The notes under the pieces were generated by a model that was not told where the DNA came from, searched no databases, and saw nothing but the letters and a program-made list of their open reading frames with translations. A program made the translations under genes and the position numbers. This document shows, one piece after another, positions 9,438 through 17,671 of a stretch of DNA of 37,060 nt (positions are counted from its first letter, which is position 1; each line of letters opens with the position of its first letter). Source of the stretch: Holophagaceae bacterium (GTDB lineage: Bacteria; Acidobacteriota; Holophagae; Holophagales; Holophagaceae); NCBI GenBank assembly GCA_025350765.1, contig JANXXC010000290.1:1-37060 (forward strand), written 5' to 3'.

Positions 9438-10100
9438 TCAAATCCTTTTGATTTTCGATTTGGGATTTTCGATTTTTGATTTGGGGAAAGCGCCCAGCAC
9501 TTCTACATTCATTGGCAAGAATTTCCGCAGGATTTCTGCATTCTGCTCTGCGGCACCGAAGCTCTGATCCACGCCGGGGTTGAGCAGGACCGCGGGGACG
9601 CGCCAGCCCCGGAGCATCAGGGCCTCACAACTGAGCAAGGTGTGATTCAGTGTGCCCAGACCGCCGCGAGCCACGAGAACACAGGGGAAATCGAGATCGC
9701 CAGCCCAGGCGAGGAAATGCCGTTGGTGCGTCAGAGGCACCATCAATCCACCCACGCCTTCCAACAGCAGGCGCCCTTCGCCGGGGCGACGGCACCAGGT
9801 AAGGGCCGCTTCAAGATCGATCTCTCGGCCCTCCAATTCTGCCGCGGCCAAGGGGGACAGGGGGGCGCGGAAGGAGGCGAAGGATTCGGCGATGGCGCCG
9901 CTTTCGCGAAGGGCGGAAAGATCCGATGCGGGGTCATCGTCGTTCAAAACCCCGCTCTGAAAAGGCTTGCGGTAGGTCACGGGGCCTTGTTCCGCCCAGG
10001 CCTCAGCGATGCGCGCCGATACCCAGGTCTTCCCCACGTTTGTATCGGTTCCAAGCACCCAGAGTGGAGACGGAAGCCTTGCCAGAAGGCTTTCATTCAC
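9438..10100 (-). CDS. bioD: ATP-dependent dethiobiotin synthetase
   Basis: LWVLGTDTNVGKTWVSARI P-loop, KPFQSG, LLLEGVGGLMVPL; overlaps the bioF stop by 4 bp. Confidence 0.95.
   Translation of the reverse strand: MNESLLARLPSPLWVLGTDTNVGKTWVSARIAEAWAEQGPVTYRKPFQSGVLNDDDPASDLSALRESGAIAESFASFRAPLSPLAAAELEGREIDLEAALTWCRRPGEGRLLLEGVGGLMVPLTHQRHFLAWAGDLDFPCVLVARGGLGTLNHTLLSCEALMLRGWRVPAVLLNPGVDQSFGAAEQNAEILRKFLPMNVEVLGAFPKSKIENPKSKIKRI
9450..9484. repeat. Heptanucleotide tract (GATTTNN)x5 at the 3' end of bioD
   Basis: gattttc gatttgg gattttc gattttt gatttgg; exact 7-bp period over five units, translated on the minus strand as PKSKIENPKSKI. Confidence 0.9.
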
Positions 10101-11290
10101 AACAACTCCTTAAGAGACCGGATCATGGCATCCACCTGGGTTTCCTCTAAATGGGCGCCGGTGGTGATCCGCAAGCGGGCGGTGCCCGCAGGGACGCTCG
10201 GCGGCCGCACCGCGCGCACATCAAAGCCTTTTTCTTGCATGCGGAAAGCGATCTGCATGGCCCTAGCTTCGTCGCCCACCATCAACGGCACGATGGCTGA
10301 ATCCCCGTGGGGCAGGCCCAGGGCGCCCCTCACCCGATCCGCGAATTCCCCTGCCCTGGCGGCACGCCATCGCTCACTCTGGGCCACTTCCACTGCTGTG
10401 ATCGCCACCCCCAGGACGGAGGGTGGCAGGGCCGTGGAAAAAATGAATCCGCGGGCGCTGTTGACCAGATGATCCCGGAGTTTGTGAGACCCGGTCACAA
10501 ATGCGCCGAAACCACCGAGGGCCTTGCCAAGGGTGCCCATCACCAGGGGCACCGCGCCCAGGACGCCCTGGCATTCCGTCAGTCCCGCGCCGGTGGCGCC
10601 CAGCAACCCCGTGGCATGGGCTTCATCCACCAAAAGCAGGGCCTCGTGCTGGCGGCAAAGCTCCAGCAAGCCCGGCAGGTCCGCCGCATCTCCATCCATG
10701 CTGAAGATCCCATCCGTCACCACCAGCGCCAATCCCTTCGAAGAGCTCCGCCACGCCTTGATCTGCGCATCCAGATCCCCGAGATCCAAGTGGCGATGGA
10801 TGCCCACGTGGGCGCCCCCAGCCTTCGCCATCCGGCATCCATCCACCAGGGAGGCATGGTTCAGGGCATCGGAAAACACGGCGTCGCCTGGGCGGACCAG
10901 GGCCGGGACGAGGGTTGCGTTGGCCTGAAAACCAGTATTGAAAAGCAGGCAGGCTTCCTGGTGTTTCCAGTCGGCCAAGGCCGCCTCCAGCTTGTCGTGC
11001 AAAGGCGTCGAACCCCGCAACAGCCGAGCCGCGCCACTCCCGGATCCAAATTCACGGGCGGCTTCTGCACCGGCTTGGGCCAGTCGGGCGTCACGCCTCA
11101 GACCCAGGTAGTCGTTGGAGCAAAAATCCACGCCCAAAGGCGGTGTGATGGACCGCTGCAATCCCTGGCCCAATCGCTGGCGGGAGGAAGCGCTGAACCG
11201 CTCCGCCCACGGGGCGGGAACTTCGCCTTCCCCAGTCGCATTTTGGGAGGTCGGCATAGCCTGATCGCTTGGAATTTCAGGGGCTTTCAT
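10097..11290 (-). CDS. bioF: 8-amino-7-oxononanoate synthase
   Basis: VDFCSNDYLGLRRD, GSGSGAARLLRGSTPLHDKLEAALADW, VTDGIFSMDGDAADLPGL, LLVDEAHATGLLG, MGTLGKALGGFGAFVTG. An internal start (MPTSQN) is possible. Confidence 0.96.
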   Translation of the reverse strand: MKAPEIPSDQAMPTSQNATGEGEVPAPWAERFSASSRQRLGQGLQRSITPPLGVDFCSNDYLGLRRDARLAQAGAEAAREFGSGSGAARLLRGSTPLHDKLEAALADWKHQEACLLFNTGFQANATLVPALVRPGDAVFSDALNHASLVDGCRMAKAGGAHVGIHRHLDLGDLDAQIKAWRSSSKGLALVVTDGIFSMDGDAADLPGLLELCRQHEALLLVDEAHATGLLGATGAGLTECQGVLGAVPLVMGTLGKALGGFGAFVTGSHKLRDHLVNSARGFIFSTALPPSVLGVAITAVEVAQSERWRAARAGEFADRVRGALGLPHGDSAIVPLMVGDEARAMQIAFRMQEKGFDVRAVRPPSVPAGTARLRITTGAHLEETQVDAMIRSLKELL

Positions 11291-11428
11291 GGATTCGCCA
11301 TGTTAGGATTAACGTTTGGGACAAAGCGGATTCAGGCATCCGACTTGAACCATACCCGGCTTTTTTCACCTTCATCTTGCAACCATGAAGTCCAATCACT
11401 GGCACTTCCTTTTTTTGAGGTCCTACCC

Positions 11429-12487
11429 ATGTTGCGTAGCACCCTGTTCTCCCTCGCTACCTTGAGCCTCGTGGCTCAAACGACGCCCGAAGCCAAGACC
11501 GCACCGGCACCGACCGCAGCTCCCGCTGTTTCGTCCGCCCCGAGGGTGCCTGAAGACAGGATCATCGCCAAGGTCGGTACCGAGGTGATCCGTCAATCCG
11601 ACATCGAAATTGGACTCAATGGCATTTCTCCTCAGCAGCGCAAGGAAGTTGAAGGCAATCCGGAAGCCCGTGAGCGCTTCATCAAGAGTTTCGTGGAGTT
11701 CCGCCTCCTGGTGGCCAAGGGCCGCAAACTGGGCCTGGACAAGACCGAACTCTTCAAGAAAAAGATGGCCTTCTCGGCTGACCAGATCATCGCGACCGAT
11801 GTGATGGCTCAGGACGGCGAAATGCTCAAGAAGAAAATCGAGATGACCGACGCTGATCTGCGTGCCTACTACAACGCTCACAAAGACAAGTTCCAGAGCA
11901 CCGCGGACACCTATTCCGCGCGGCATATCCTGGTGAAGGTCAAGGCCAACGAAGGTGATAAGGAAGGCCTCTCCGACACGGAAGCCAAGGCCAAAGTCGC
12001 CAAGATCCAGGCGGAGTTGAAGGCCGGCAAGAAACTGGCTGACCTCGCCAAGGCGAATTCGGACGATCCCGGAAGCAAGGACAATGGCGGACTCTACGAG
12101 AATTTCGACCCAGGCGGCATGGTGGTGGAATTCGGCACCGCAGTGAAGACTCAAGCCATCGGCGTGGTGGGCGAGCCCGTGAAGACCCAGTTTGGTTATC
12201 ACCTGATCGAGGTCACCGCCAAGAACCTCAAAGGTACCTTGAAGCCCTTCGAGGCCGTGTCCAAGGATATCGCGCAGATGGCGCAGCCCGACCGCCAGGA
12301 GAAGGTCTGGAATGAGTACCTGACCGAGATCAAGAAGGAGATCCCCTACGAGTTCTACGGCGAAGCCAAGGCCGAAACGAAGAAGGCTGATCCGAAGGCG
12401 GCTGAAACGAAGAAGGCTGAACCGAAGGCAGCCGAAGCTCCGGCCAAGAAATCCGGCACCCCCGCCGCCACCAAGAAGAACGGCTAG
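11429..12487 (+). CDS. Periplasmic parvulin-type peptidylprolyl isomerase (PpiC/SurA-like), Lys/Ala-rich C-terminus
   Basis: Signal peptide MLRSTLFSLATLSLVAQ; AKVGTEVIRQSDIEI; rotamase domain YSARHILVKVKANEGDKEG...LADLAKANSDDPGSKDNGGLYENFDPGGMVVEF...TQFGYHLIEV. Confidence 0.93.
   Translation: MLRSTLFSLATLSLVAQTTPEAKTAPAPTAAPAVSSAPRVPEDRIIAKVGTEVIRQSDIEIGLNGISPQQRKEVEGNPEARERFIKSFVEFRLLVAKGRKLGLDKTELFKKKMAFSADQIIATDVMAQDGEMLKKKIEMTDADLRAYYNAHKDKFQSTADTYSARHILVKVKANEGDKEGLSDTEAKAKVAKIQAELKAGKKLADLAKANSDDPGSKDNGGLYENFDPGGMVVEFGTAVKTQAIGVVGEPVKTQFGYHLIEVTAKNLKGTLKPFEAVSKDIAQMAQPDRQEKVWNEYLTEIKKEIPYEFYGEAKAETKKADPKAAETKKAEPKAAEAPAKKSGTPAATKKNG
12371..12430 (+). repeat. Two-copy 30-bp in-frame tandem repeat in the PPIase C-terminus
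   Basis: gccgaaacgaagaaggctgatccgaaggcg / gctgaaacgaagaaggctgaaccgaaggca, encoding AETKKADPKA / AETKKAEPKA. Confidence 0.9.
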
Positions 12488-12496
12488 GTCTCACTC

Positions 12497-13513
12497 ATGA
12501 AGAACGCCCGGATCCTCCTCGCGCCCGTCCTCGCCATCGTCAGCGCCGCCGCCTTCCCTGGCTCAGCGGCTATTGCGACAACTGACGTGCGCGAGGAGAT
12601 CCTGGTGATCGTCAACGGCCACATCATCACTCGCAAACAATTCCAGCAAGCGGTGGAGCAGGAACATGCCTCGCTCTATCGGCAGTTCTCCGGCAAGGAG
12701 CTGGACGAGAAGCTGAAAGAGGGTCGTGAAAAAACCCTCCAGGGCCTCATCGACAGTTTCCTGGTGGAGGACAAGGCCGCGGATCTCGGCTTGGCCCAAC
12801 GCATCGGCGACGAGTACCTGAAGTCCTACGTCGAGGACATCAAGAAGCAGAACAATTTCGCCACGGATGCGGATTTCGAGAAGGCCTTGCGGAGTTCCAT
12901 GGGCATTGGGCTTCAGGAATACCTGAAGCACGCCAAGCAGCAGATCCTTCAGCAGGAGGTCCTGCGCGCCGAGGTCTACGCCAAGATCGCCATCGAGGAT
13001 CAGGAGCTGCGCTCTTACTACATGGATCACAAGGACGAGTACAAGAAGGCCACCCGTTTTCGGATTCGCGAGTTGGTGCTTGCCAAGGGCGGGACTCCTG
13101 CCGAGGGCGAGGCCGCCAAGGCGACTCTGGCTAAGGTGCAGGCGGAACTCAAAGATGGCAAATCCTTCGAAGACCTGGTGAAGCAATACAGCAGCAGCGC
13201 CAGCAAGGACACGGGCGGCGACCTGGGCTGGATGGAAAAGGGCCTGATGCGGGCATCCATCGAGCAAGCGGCCCTTTCCCTCAAGGCCGGTGGCGTGTCC
13301 GACGCAATCGAAACGGACAAGGACATCATCCTGGTGCAGCTCATCCAATCCGAGAACGAGGAGGCCCGGCCCTTCGCCGAGGTTAAGGCCCAGATCATGG
13401 AAAAGCTTCAGGAGCCCAAAGCCCAGAACGCCATCCAGCAGTATTTGAACAACCTACGAACCCGAGGCAATGTGCGGTTCAGGGTGCCCAAGGATTTGAT
13501 CCTTAAAAGCTGA
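12497..13513 (+). CDS. Second periplasmic parvulin-type peptidylprolyl isomerase (SurA/PpiC-like)
   Basis: Signal-peptide-like N-terminus; ILVIVNGHIITRKQFQQAV; FRIRELVLAKGG...KSFEDLVKQYSSSASKDTGGDLGWMEKGLM; tandem with the previous gene (9 bp gap). Confidence 0.9.
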   Translation: MKNARILLAPVLAIVSAAAFPGSAAIATTDVREEILVIVNGHIITRKQFQQAVEQEHASLYRQFSGKELDEKLKEGREKTLQGLIDSFLVEDKAADLGLAQRIGDEYLKSYVEDIKKQNNFATDADFEKALRSSMGIGLQEYLKHAKQQILQQEVLRAEVYAKIAIEDQELRSYYMDHKDEYKKATRFRIRELVLAKGGTPAEGEAAKATLAKVQAELKDGKSFEDLVKQYSSSASKDTGGDLGWMEKGLMRASIEQAALSLKAGGVSDAIETDKDIILVQLIQSENEEARPFAEVKAQIMEKLQEPKAQNAIQQYLNNLRTRGNVRFRVPKDLILKS

Positions 13514-13587
13514 GGCTCCTTCTTGAAGGCTGAGGGCTCCTCCTCAAGGGTTGAACGTTTCCTGACTTTCAGGCGTAGGATGGTGCC

Positions 13588-13908
13588 GTGCGCCTTGATG
13601 CTTTTCTTAAGAAGACCCACCTCGTGAAGCGCCGGGAATTGGCCCGGGAGCTTTGCGATGAGGGGATGGTGCGCGTCAATGGCGCGCCCAAGAAGGCCGC
13701 CTGGGAAGTGAAGGCCGGCGATGAACTCCAATTCCCCCTCTATAACCGACTGCTCAAGGTGCGCGTGCTGGCCCTTCCCGAAGGCACCGCCGCCAAGCAC
13801 GACCAGTGGAGCTTCGTGGAAGTGCTCGAAGAAAAGCGACTCACCTGGGATGAGGGCGGTGGCGAGGATCCTTTCTCGATCCATCCGAAATCACCGACGA
13901 ACCATTAG
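13588..13908 (+). CDS. S4-domain RNA-binding protein (HslR-like)
   Basis: GTG start; MRLDAFLKKTHLVKRRELARELCDEGMVRVNGAPKKAAWEVKAGDELQF is an S4 domain pattern. Confidence 0.85.
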   Translation: MRLDAFLKKTHLVKRRELARELCDEGMVRVNGAPKKAAWEVKAGDELQFPLYNRLLKVRVLALPEGTAAKHDQWSFVEVLEEKRLTWDEGGGEDPFSIHPKSPTNH

Positions 13909-13925
13909 CCATTAGGAGAGGCGTC

Positions 13926-14918
13926 TTGACCACCGCGAACCTCGATCAGCCGCTCCTTCGCACGCTCAAGGAAGGCGACGCCTTCACGGGGTTTTTGCTG
14001 GCCAATGAGGCCGCCTTCAAGATCAGCTCCAAAGGATCCGAGTACCTTGAACTGAAATTGGCGGATGCCTCCGGTGATCTCAAGGGCTTCCTTTGGGATG
14101 TGCGCGCCATCGAAGGCGACATGGACTCCATCACATCGGATGTCTTCCTCAAGGTGAAGGGCTCCATATCCTGCTACAACGGCCGCACCCAGATGAAGAT
14201 GGACAAGGTTCGTTTCGCGCCGGATTCCGAGGTGGGGGATCTCTCCCGCTTCTTCCCCGTGAGCCTGCGGCCCGTGCCCGAAATGCTCGCGGAGTTGGAC
14301 GGCGTCATCGGATCAGTCAAAGATCCCTGGATCCGGAAACTGCTGAGCGCCCTCTTAATCGAAAACACGGAGCTTCGCACCGCCTTCTCCCAAGCCCCCG
14401 CCGCCAAGGGGATGCACCACGTTTACCTTGGCGGGCTGCTCGAACACACGCTCTCCATCCTTGCCATGGCAGACCGGGCCTGTGGCCATTATCGCGCCAT
14501 GAATCGCGACCTGGTGCTGGCGGGCGTCTTTCTGCACGACGTGGGCAAGACCGCCGAGTTGAGCTACCAGCGCAGTTTCGGCTACACCGATGCGGGTAAT
14601 CTCATCGGCCACATTTCCATGGAATGCGAATGGATCAGCCGCGAAGCCGCCAAGATCCAGAATTTTCCCGACGAGCTGCGCATGCAGTTGCTGCACATCG
14701 TCCTGAGCCATCACGGGAGGCTGGAATTCGGCAGCCCGGTACTGCCTAAAACCCCCGAGGCTTTGTTGGTGCACTACCTTGATGATCTCGACGGCAAGCT
14801 GGAAGCCATGTTCCGGGGCATCAAGGAAGCCGGCGAAAGCCACTGGACGCCATATTCGAGAGCTCTGGAGCGCATGATTTACACCGTTCGCTGGCCCGCC
14901 GCCAGCCATGAAATTTGA
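13926..14918 (+). CDS. 3'-5' exoribonuclease YhaM-like protein (OB-fold + HD domain)
   Basis: TTG start after AGGAG; N-terminal OB-fold (LELKLADASGDLKGFLWD); HD motifs GLLEHTLSILAMAD, LAGVFLHDVGKTAEL, LLHIVLSHHG, VHYLDDLDGKLEAM. Confidence 0.9.
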   Translation: MTTANLDQPLLRTLKEGDAFTGFLLANEAAFKISSKGSEYLELKLADASGDLKGFLWDVRAIEGDMDSITSDVFLKVKGSISCYNGRTQMKMDKVRFAPDSEVGDLSRFFPVSLRPVPEMLAELDGVIGSVKDPWIRKLLSALLIENTELRTAFSQAPAAKGMHHVYLGGLLEHTLSILAMADRACGHYRAMNRDLVLAGVFLHDVGKTAELSYQRSFGYTDAGNLIGHISMECEWISREAAKIQNFPDELRMQLLHIVLSHHGRLEFGSPVLPKTPEALLVHYLDDLDGKLEAMFRGIKEAGESHWTPYSRALERMIYTVRWPAASHEI

Positions 14919-14968
14919 CAGACCGTAAATCGGAATCGGCAACCGCTAATCCCCCGATAAACTGGTCC

Positions 14969-16255
14969 ATGGCCCAGGATCTCCGCCCTCTCCTCACCGC
15001 AGATTCCGATCTCTCCGCCCTGGCGACGGGCGTCATCGGCTCGGAGATCCTGAAGATCGCCCACCAGATCCGCGGACTCAAGGCCGAAGGCCGGGAGATC
15101 TGCAATCTCACGGTGGGGGATTTCGATCCCGCCTACTTTCCCATTCCCGCGTCGCTGCTGGAAGGCACCCGCAAAGCCCTCGAAGCCGGCCACACCAATT
15201 ACCCTCCCTCGGATGGCGTGCTGCCCTTGCGCGAAGCCGTGGTGCGTTTTTACGAGCGGGAGCTGGGCCTCATCTATCCGGTGGAATCCGTGTTGGTCAC
15301 CGGCGGCGCACGGCCCCTGCTTTACGGCGCTTACAAGACGCTGCTCGATCCCGGCGACACGGTTTTGTACCCCGTGCCTTCCTGGAACAACAACCACTAT
15401 GCCTACCTCAGTGGCGCGAAGGCCGTGGAGCTGGTGGTGGGCGCGGAATCGAATTTTTTTCCAACTCTGGATTCGATCCTTCCTCATCTCGCCTCGGCGC
15501 GGATGATCTCCCTCAACTCGCCGCTCAATCCCACGGGCACGGCAATCGATGAAACCTTGCTGCGGGAAATCACGCTGGCCGTGGTGGAAGAAAATGCTAG
15601 GCGCCAAAAGGTCGGCGGGCGCAGCCTGTACCTGCTCTACGATCAGGTCTATTGGACGCTAACTTTCGGTGCGACGAAGCACGTCACCCCCGTGGGCTTA
15701 GTCCCGGAAGCCGCGCCCTACACCCTGCTGCTGGACGCCCTAAGCAAGGCGTTTTGCGCGACGGGCTTGCGCGTGGGATGGGGGCTGATGCCGCCGGGCG
15801 TGCGGTCACGCATGGCGGACATCCTCGGGCACGTGGGCGCCTGGGCGCCCAAAGCGGAGCAAATCGCCTCCGCTGAACTGCTCGATTCACCTGACATCAT
15901 CCGCGCTTTCCAAAACGGTATGAAGGCGGCAGTGGAAAAGCGTCTGGAGGCCTTGCACTCGGCCTTCGGCGCCTTGGCGGCCGATGGCTACGCCGTGGAG
16001 GCCATCGCGCCCCAAGGGGCGATCTACCTATCCACGCGCTTCAATCTTTTTGGCCGCACGATCCAAGGCAAAACGATCCAGACCAACGAGGACATCCGCC
16101 GCTTGTTGCTGGAGCACGCGGGACTGGCCACCGTGCCCTTCCAAGCCTTCGGCCTTCGTGAAGAGAGCGGCTGGTTCCGACTCTCCGTGGGCGCGGTGTC
16201 CATGGCCGAGATCGAAGCCGTCATCCCTCGCCTGAGGGAGCTGCTGAAGCCATGA
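14969..16255 (+). CDS. Pyridoxal-phosphate-dependent class I/II aminotransferase
   Basis: NLTVGDFDPAYFPIP, NYPPSDGVLPLREAVVRFYERELGL, ISLNSPLNPTGTAID, LLLDALSKAFCATGLRVGWGLMP. Start set at MAQDLRPLL; the ORF extends to a TTG at 14915. Confidence 0.92.
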   Translation: MAQDLRPLLTADSDLSALATGVIGSEILKIAHQIRGLKAEGREICNLTVGDFDPAYFPIPASLLEGTRKALEAGHTNYPPSDGVLPLREAVVRFYERELGLIYPVESVLVTGGARPLLYGAYKTLLDPGDTVLYPVPSWNNNHYAYLSGAKAVELVVGAESNFFPTLDSILPHLASARMISLNSPLNPTGTAIDETLLREITLAVVEENARRQKVGGRSLYLLYDQVYWTLTFGATKHVTPVGLVPEAAPYTLLLDALSKAFCATGLRVGWGLMPPGVRSRMADILGHVGAWAPKAEQIASAELLDSPDIIRAFQNGMKAAVEKRLEALHSAFGALAADGYAVEAIAPQGAIYLSTRFNLFGRTIQGKTIQTNEDIRRLLLEHAGLATVPFQAFGLREESGWFRLSVGAVSMAEIEAVIPRLRELLKP

Positions 16256-16274
16256 AGGCCATAGCGCTGTCAGC

Positions 16275-17642
16275 TCACCCCATGGAAATCCACTGCCCGC
16301 TTTCGCCGCGCAGGGGGATGTCGGGGATCTCGTTTTCCTTGAATAGGAAGTGGCTGCTGTTCCAGGAACCGCAGTGCTCGCAGCGGTCCGCGTAATCGGT
16401 GGTGCGGTTGGAGCAGACACCGCACTCGAAGCGCAGCTTCAACACACCGAGGTTGCGGAGTAGCTGGCGGTACTCGTTCAGCGCCGCGTCCAACCGCGCG
16501 CGGCGGCTGTGGATCTTGGCCATGAAGAAATACAGGATGGGCGAGTAGACCACCTGGCTGCGCACTTCCAGGAATTGTTCCAGGGCTTCATCCAGGATTT
16601 CAAGGCGGTAGAGCATCTTGCCCAGGAAGAATTTCGCGAGCACCGCGTGTTCGCTGGTGGCAGCAATGCGACGCAGCACCGCAAGGCCTTCTTCGGGCCT
16701 GCCGCTTTGGATGAAGTAGTCTTCCAGCTCCTGCAGAAAAGCCCCCTCGCCGGTGCTTCGGAATCCTTCCACCCAGACTTCCAGACCCTGGTCTTCCTGA
16801 TCCTGGAGAATGCGGCAGCGCCCCAGGGACAGATAAGCAGGAATGAAGCTGGGGTCGTCCTTGACCACCTGTTGGAAGGCTTGGGTCGCGTCCTTGTACT
16901 GGTCCGCGTCCACCTTTAGCAGGCCCACCTGGTAGGCCAGGGCAGTGCCTTGGGCCTTCTCGCCCGCGCTGAGTTCATTGGGGAAATAGGAGATGAGTTT
17001 TTTGTGGACCTCCAGGGCCTCTTCCCATCGCTGCGCCTCGGTGTGCAGGGCCCGCAAACGCCGCAGGCCCCTCAAGGCCTGCTTGGGGGCATCGGACACG
17101 ATCTTTTTCAGTACACCCGCGGCGCCCTCGGAATTGCGGGAGGCCAGCAGGGCTTCCGCTAGCTGGTAGCGGGCCTCCACGTGATCCGGATTTTTCCGGC
17201 AGAATTTTTCGAAATGCTTCGCGGCGCCTTCGGCGTCTCCGACCTTCAGCAAAATTTCTCCATAAAGCATGCCGGTGCCCACATGCTCGGGATGGTCCGT
17301 GAACATCTCTTCCAGCATCACTTTGGCTTTGGCGAAGAGGCCATGCGCGATGAGGGCCCGGGCATCCGTCAGGCGGCTGGAGAGGCGGCGGCCCATGCGG
17401 GTCGCGGCGGATGCATTCAGGCCCTTCACCATGTCCCGCAGCGCCGCATAGCCGTTGTAGAACAGGTTGATGAGGAAACCCACCGCCAGCACTACCAGCG
17501 TGAACACCCACACCCGGATCTGGGTGTCCCCGTAGAGAACCATTTCGCGATTGAACAAGGCGAAATTGCTGACGTACAGATTGGCCAGCAGCACCAGTAC
17601 GGCGCCAATGAGCACCACCATCATGAAACTGAATAGGCGCAT
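16275..17642 (-). CDS. LapB/YciM-like TPR protein with rubredoxin-like C-terminal zinc motif and LapA-like N-terminal membrane region
   Basis: Two N-terminal hydrophobic helices (MMVVLIGAVLVLLANLYVSN; VWVFTLVVLAVGFLINLFYNGY), multiple TPR repeats, C-terminal FECGVCSNRTTDYADRCEHCGSWNS like the LapB zinc module. Confidence 0.85.
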   Translation of the reverse strand: MRLFSFMMVVLIGAVLVLLANLYVSNFALFNREMVLYGDTQIRVWVFTLVVLAVGFLINLFYNGYAALRDMVKGLNASAATRMGRRLSSRLTDARALIAHGLFAKAKVMLEEMFTDHPEHVGTGMLYGEILLKVGDAEGAAKHFEKFCRKNPDHVEARYQLAEALLASRNSEGAAGVLKKIVSDAPKQALRGLRRLRALHTEAQRWEEALEVHKKLISYFPNELSAGEKAQGTALAYQVGLLKVDADQYKDATQAFQQVVKDDPSFIPAYLSLGRCRILQDQEDQGLEVWVEGFRSTGEGAFLQELEDYFIQSGRPEEGLAVLRRIAATSEHAVLAKFFLGKMLYRLEILDEALEQFLEVRSQVVYSPILYFFMAKIHSRRARLDAALNEYRQLLRNLGVLKLRFECGVCSNRTTDYADRCEHCGSWNSSHFLFKENEIPDIPLRGESGQWISMG

Positions 17643-17671
17643 GGAATACCCTCAGCCTCCAGCTTAGCGAC

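Noticed and set aside
10307-11428. N-terminal extension of the 726-aa ORF upstream of the first PPIase
   Set aside because: Overlaps bioF antisense; the signal peptide and natural start are at 11429 (MLRSTLFSLATL).
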